A stretch of DNA of 64,000 nucleotides from contig CAVTZF010000001.1 in NCBI GenBank assembly GCA_963739095.1, forward strand, positions 62,001 to 126,000. The letters are read 5' to 3'. Shown here piece after piece: positions 61,689-64,000 of the stretch (its first letter is position 1; each line of letters begins with the position of its first letter). The translations under genes were made by a program, and so were the position numbers. Under the pieces are notes generated by a model, which was given only the letters and a program-made list of their open reading frames with translations, had not been told where the DNA came from and made no database searches. The DNA comes from JACVRW01 sp963739095 (GTDB lineage Bacteria; Actinomycetota; Thermoleophilia; Solirubrobacterales; Thermoleophilaceae).

Positions 61689-62309
61689 CTACCCGGCGGC
61701 GCCCGCCGCCGCGCCGGGCCGCAGCCTGTGGATGCTCACGACGCCGCGCACGCGCGTCTCCACCGGCCAGTGCGCCTCCGCCTGCTCGAGGAATGCGGAG
61801 GCTGCCGGCCGGCCCGGGTCGGCGACCCACGCCTCGGGCGCGAGCCGCGGTAGCAGCGTCAGCAGCGCGGCCACGTTCTGGCGCTCGTACAGCACGTCCG
61901 CCGCCAGCACGACGTCGAACGGCCCCTGCCGCAGGAGCTCGGCAGGCTCGAACCAGTCCGCCAGGGCCGTGGTCAAGCGGACGCCGTTCGCGTCCGCGTT
62001 CCGCTCGGCCAGCGTCAGCGCCTCGGGCGTCCCGTCGGTGGCGAGCACGTCGGCGCCCGCCCGGGCGGCGGCGATGCTCGGCAAGGCGAGCCCGCAGCCG
62101 AGCTCGACGACCCGCACGCCTCGCAGCGGCGCGCCGTCGAGCTCGCGCGCGAGCGCCACGCCGCTGCGCCAGAGGACCGACCAGTAGGGGGCGAGCGGCG
62201 CCCACTCGACGGGGCCGTCGTCCGGCAGCTCCGCCGCGTAGTCCGGCTGCAGCACCCGCAGCGGCCCGCTCGGCAGCTCGATCGACCGGCTTACGAGCTC
62301 GTCGGCCAC
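61689..62309 (-). CDS. Class I SAM-dependent methyltransferase (METTL21/NNMT-like)
   Basis: 206 residues. Start APLAPYWSVLWRSGVALARELDG, then motif I VVELGCGLALPSIAAARAGADVLATDGTPEAL near 68 and motif IV FDVVLAADVLYERQNVAALLTLL near 130. This matches the lysine/nicotinamide methyltransferase group. Target unknown. GTG start at 62309 set by TAGGGT six bases upstream. Confidence 0.8.
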   Translation of the reverse strand: MADELVSRSIELPSGPLRVLQPDYAAELPDDGPVEWAPLAPYWSVLWRSGVALARELDGAPLRGVRVVELGCGLALPSIAAARAGADVLATDGTPEALTLAERNADANGVRLTTALADWFEPAELLRQGPFDVVLAADVLYERQNVAALLTLLPRLAPEAWVADPGRPAASAFLEQAEAHWPVETRVRGVVSIHRLRPGAAAGAAG

Positions 62310-62315
62310 GCCCCG

Positions 62316-62321
62316 ACCCTA
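62316..62321 (-). promoter_or_regulatory. -10 box TAGGGT, leaderless start at 62309
   Basis: Minus-strand TAGGGT ends six bases before the GTG. A perfect 17-base palindrome lies just upstream (62340-62356). Confidence 0.45.
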
Positions 62322-62339
62322 CGCGGCGGCCGGCCGGGT

Positions 62340-62356
62340 GCGTCAGCTGCTGACGC
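62340..62356. promoter_or_regulatory. Palindrome at the oxidoreductase stop codon
   Basis: GCGTCAGC, T, GCTGACGC: perfect arms of eight. It covers the last codons of the FAD oxidoreductase and sits near -35 of the methyltransferase gene. It could be an operator or a weak terminator; unclear which. Confidence 0.4.
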
Positions 62357-63464
62357 AGACCTCCTCCGGCGCGGCGTCGAAGAGCGCCGCGTAGTTGTCG
62401 ATCAGCATGTCGCGGCCCTTGACCTGCGCGATCGTGGCGGAGTCGGCCACCCCGTCGCCGAGGAAGCCGGACCCGCCCTCGGGACCGAGTGGGATCGCGA
62501 TCAGCGGGGGGAAGGTCTCCCAGGCCGCGAGCTCCCCGTCGCCCGTGATCAGCGCGCGGATGTTGGCCGCCGCCAGCTCTGCCTGGCGCGACGCGACGCC
62601 TGCCATGTCGCGGTCCGCGTCGCCGAGGTCGCCGATCGCGAAGGTCCGCTCCTCGCCGGCCACGCGCAGGTGCTCGTCGACGCGCAGGTAGCCGCGCTCG
62701 TTGCGGCGGTCGTCGAGCGAGCCTCCGGCGAGGTACTCGCTGTGCGGCCGCACGCCGAACGCGCGGAACCAGATGTCCGCGTCGAGCGTTCCACCGTTCG
62801 CCGTGTGGACCGTGATAGGGGCAAGCGTCGCGGGCGCCGCATCCGGAAGCTCGTGCAGCTGCGCGTTCAGGCGGAGCTCGATCCCGAGTGTGTCGAGCTG
62901 GCGCCGCAGCTCGTCGCGCAGCGCCTGGTCGTAGGGGCCGGCGAGGATGTCCGGGGAGATATCGGCGATCGTCACCCGCTTGCTCGGGTGGAACGCCTTG
63001 ATCTCGCCGGCGAGCTCGAGCCCGGCGGGGCCGGCGCCGACGATCAGCACGCGCTCGGCCCCGAGCAGCGCTTCGTGCGCCTCGAGGACGCGGGCGCGCG
63101 CCGAGGCGACGTCGGGCTCCTCGACCTTGGCGGGGAACGGGTAGGCGGAGCCGGTGGCGAGCACGAGGTAGTCGGGCTCGAGCGTGTCGCCGGAAGCCAG
63201 CGTCACGCGCCGGCCCTCCACCGCGACGGCGCGATCACGCACGAAGCGCCCGTTCGCGAGCAGGTGCTCATAGGGGAGGAAGATCCGCTCGAGCCACTCC
63301 GGCTCCACCAGTGAGCGCCAGGCGGCCACGTTGTGGACGAACGCCTCGGTGGGGTCGACGAGCGTCACGTCGGCGACGTCGTCGAGTGCCTTGGCGGCGG
63401 TGATGCCTGCGTAGCCGCCACCCACGACGACGACTGAGGGATGGCCGGGAGAAGAGTCGTGCAT
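62343..63464 (-). CDS. NAD(P)/FAD-dependent oxidoreductase (NDH-2/AIF-like)
   Basis: 373 residues. FAD fold PSVVVVGGGYAGITAAKALDD near 10; second dinucleotide fold VLIVGAGPAGLELAGEIKAF near 145; AIGDLGDADRDMAG and YLVLATGSAYPFPA. Matches type II NADH dehydrogenase-like or FSP1/AIF-like quinone reductases. ATG at 63464 with TTGGAGA upstream is preferred over longer readings. Divergent from an HxlR regulator across a repeat-containing region, and probably under its control. Confidence 0.88.
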   Translation of the reverse strand: MHDSSPGHPSVVVVGGGYAGITAAKALDDVADVTLVDPTEAFVHNVAAWRSLVEPEWLERIFLPYEHLLANGRFVRDRAVAVEGRRVTLASGDTLEPDYLVLATGSAYPFPAKVEEPDVASARARVLEAHEALLGAERVLIVGAGPAGLELAGEIKAFHPSKRVTIADISPDILAGPYDQALRDELRRQLDTLGIELRLNAQLHELPDAAPATLAPITVHTANGGTLDADIWFRAFGVRPHSEYLAGGSLDDRRNERGYLRVDEHLRVAGEERTFAIGDLGDADRDMAGVASRQAELAAANIRALITGDGELAAWETFPPLIAIPLGPEGGSGFLGDGVADSATIAQVKGRDMLIDNYAALFDAAPEEVCVSS

Positions 63465-63508
63465 GTTTGTCTCCAAAGCTTGTGATCGACTATCGGCAAC
63501 AGAATACG

Positions 63509-63547
63509 TAGCTACTTCGAAAAGACTAGCGACATCGGAGACGCTAG
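63509..63547. promoter_or_regulatory. HxlR operator candidate: direct and inverted repeats
   Basis: TAGCTACTTCG (63509-63519) and TAGCGACATCG (63527-63537) match in nine of 11 bases at an 18-base step. CTAGCG (63526-63531) and CGCTAG (63542-63547) form an inverted repeat. Located between the divergent oxidoreductase and regulator genes. Inferred. Confidence 0.4.
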
Positions 63548-63548
63548 C

Positions 63549-63935
63549 ATGTTGCTGATGGCCAGCACCCGAAAGCCGAGCGCCGCGCCCCCGACCCAGG
63601 CGCACACCACCGAGGCCTGCGCCCGCGGCGACGCCGCGCTCGCGCGCGCGTTCGACTTCCTCGGCAAGCGCTGGAACGCCATGGTGCTCGGCAACCTGCG
63701 CGACGGCCCGGCCGGCTTCCGCGAGCTTTCGCGCGCGATGGGCGGCATCTCGGATTCGGTCCTCTCGGACAGGCTCTCGGACCTCGCGGGGGCCGGGCTG
63801 ATCGTCCGGACGGTCGACGAGGGGCCGCCGCTCGCCGTCTCCTACGCGCTGACCGACCGTGGCGCCGCGCTCATTCCGGCGCTGACGCAGATCTCGCTGT
63901 GGGCGCAGGAGCATCTCGTCGAGGACGACGCCTAG
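63549..63935 (+). CDS. HxlR-family transcriptional regulator
   Basis: 128 residues. Family core ACARGDAALARAFDFLGKRWNAMVLGNLRDGPAGFRELSRAMGGISDSVLSDRLSDLAGAGLIVRTV, and SYALTDRGAALIPALTQISLWAQEHL. HxlR/YodB-type repressors often sense thiol-reactive compounds through a Cys near the N-terminus; here Cys25-like in TEACARG. Probably represses the divergent FAD oxidoreductase gene. Confidence 0.9.
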   Translation: MLLMASTRKPSAAPPTQAHTTEACARGDAALARAFDFLGKRWNAMVLGNLRDGPAGFRELSRAMGGISDSVLSDRLSDLAGAGLIVRTVDEGPPLAVSYALTDRGAALIPALTQISLWAQEHLVEDDA

Positions 63936-63952
63936 CGGCGCCTCGGACGGGG

Positions 63953-63958
63953 TAGCTA
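63953..63958 (+). promoter_or_regulatory. -10-like TAGCTA, leaderless start at 63965
   Basis: TAGCTA ends six bases before the ATG of the gene cut by the window edge. Confidence 0.35.
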
Positions 63959-63964
63959 GACGCC

Positions 63965-64000
63965 ATGTCCCCTTGGCCCGCCCTCGAGTACGCCGAGTGG
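63965..64000 (+). CDS. Start of a probable DUF5996-family gene (cut by window edge)
   Basis: Only 12 codons are present: MSPWPALEYAEW. The WPxLxYxEW start is how DUF5996 proteins begin. Too short for a firm call; the upstream TAGCTA box six bases before the ATG supports a real start. Confidence 0.45.
   Translation, partial: MSPWPALEYAEW

Overview
This is a high-GC (about 70% by eye), gene-dense bacterial chromosome segment with no tRNA, rRNA, phage, insertion sequence or CRISPR array. It suggests an actinobacterium, probably of a deep lineage such as Thermoleophilia (Solirubrobacterales-like). The reasons are the mix of actinobacterial ABC/MarR/HxlR modules, several small sigma factors, split LigD proteins, a TasA/SipW-type fibre locus, TadE proteins and a TANNNT box placed directly before many start codons. 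Taxonomy is inference; no marker gene settles it.

Layout. 1-5551: GntR regulator, branched-chain amino acid dehydrogenase and, divergently, a fused indolepyruvate ferredoxin oxidoreductase (amino acid catabolism). 5598-10508: three secreted phosphatase-type proteins (choice-of-anchor I, Tat-exported PhoX, PhoA) with a PHO-box-like triple repeat between phoX and phoA. 10589-14331: an aldo/keto reductase, VOC, flavoprotein and GCS2-ligase operon. 14412-18302: an SigA-like sigma factor, a 300-base gap with a candidate small RNA, a bacterial eRF1/Vms1-like protein, two small exported or membrane proteins and a MarR regulator. 18373-20923: a drug-type ABC exporter divergent from MarR. 20952-26113: cupin, secreted protein, DUF72, a SigF/SigB-type sigma factor, VOC, zinc ribbon, DUF2294 and a YihY/BrkB membrane protein. 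26155-29770: a second SigA-like sigma factor, stand-alone LigD polymerase and phosphoesterase genes, a CDF metal exporter and a cysteine-rich metal-binding protein. 29831-35771: two envelope proteins, monoamine oxidase, and a proline racemase-family, ornithine cyclodeaminase-family and APC permease set. 35863-45594: a DJ-1/PfpI protein and a large sugar-uptake region (two binding proteins, two permease pairs, one GH13 glucosidase, one ATPase). 45611-49622: ParB-domain protein, lysozyme-fold protein, 2-hydroxyacid dehydrogenase, YjbQ, SDR. 49619-52215: TasA/SipW-like fibre operon. 52418-57950: M48-type peptidase, ABC exporter, enoyl-CoA hydratase, UppP, AlkZ-like protein. 58022-60794: TadE-like pseudopilin pair with a degenerate MinD-like protein and a SirB1-like protein. 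60837-64000: SDR, methyltransferase, FAD oxidoreductase with divergent HxlR regulator, and the start of a probable DUF5996 gene.

Cross-cutting signals. Many genes lack a Shine-Dalgarno sequence and instead carry TANNNT 6-8 nt before ATG/GTG (once apparently CTG), which predicts leaderless mRNAs. At three junctions the TAG stop of the upstream gene is the first half of that box. Five convergent gene pairs end on one shared CTAG, so each TAG stop is read on opposite strands. The second MalF-type permease has a probable one-base frameshift at its N-terminus in a CCC run. Long open frames on the opposite strand of many genes were treated as shadows of GC-rich coding sequence.
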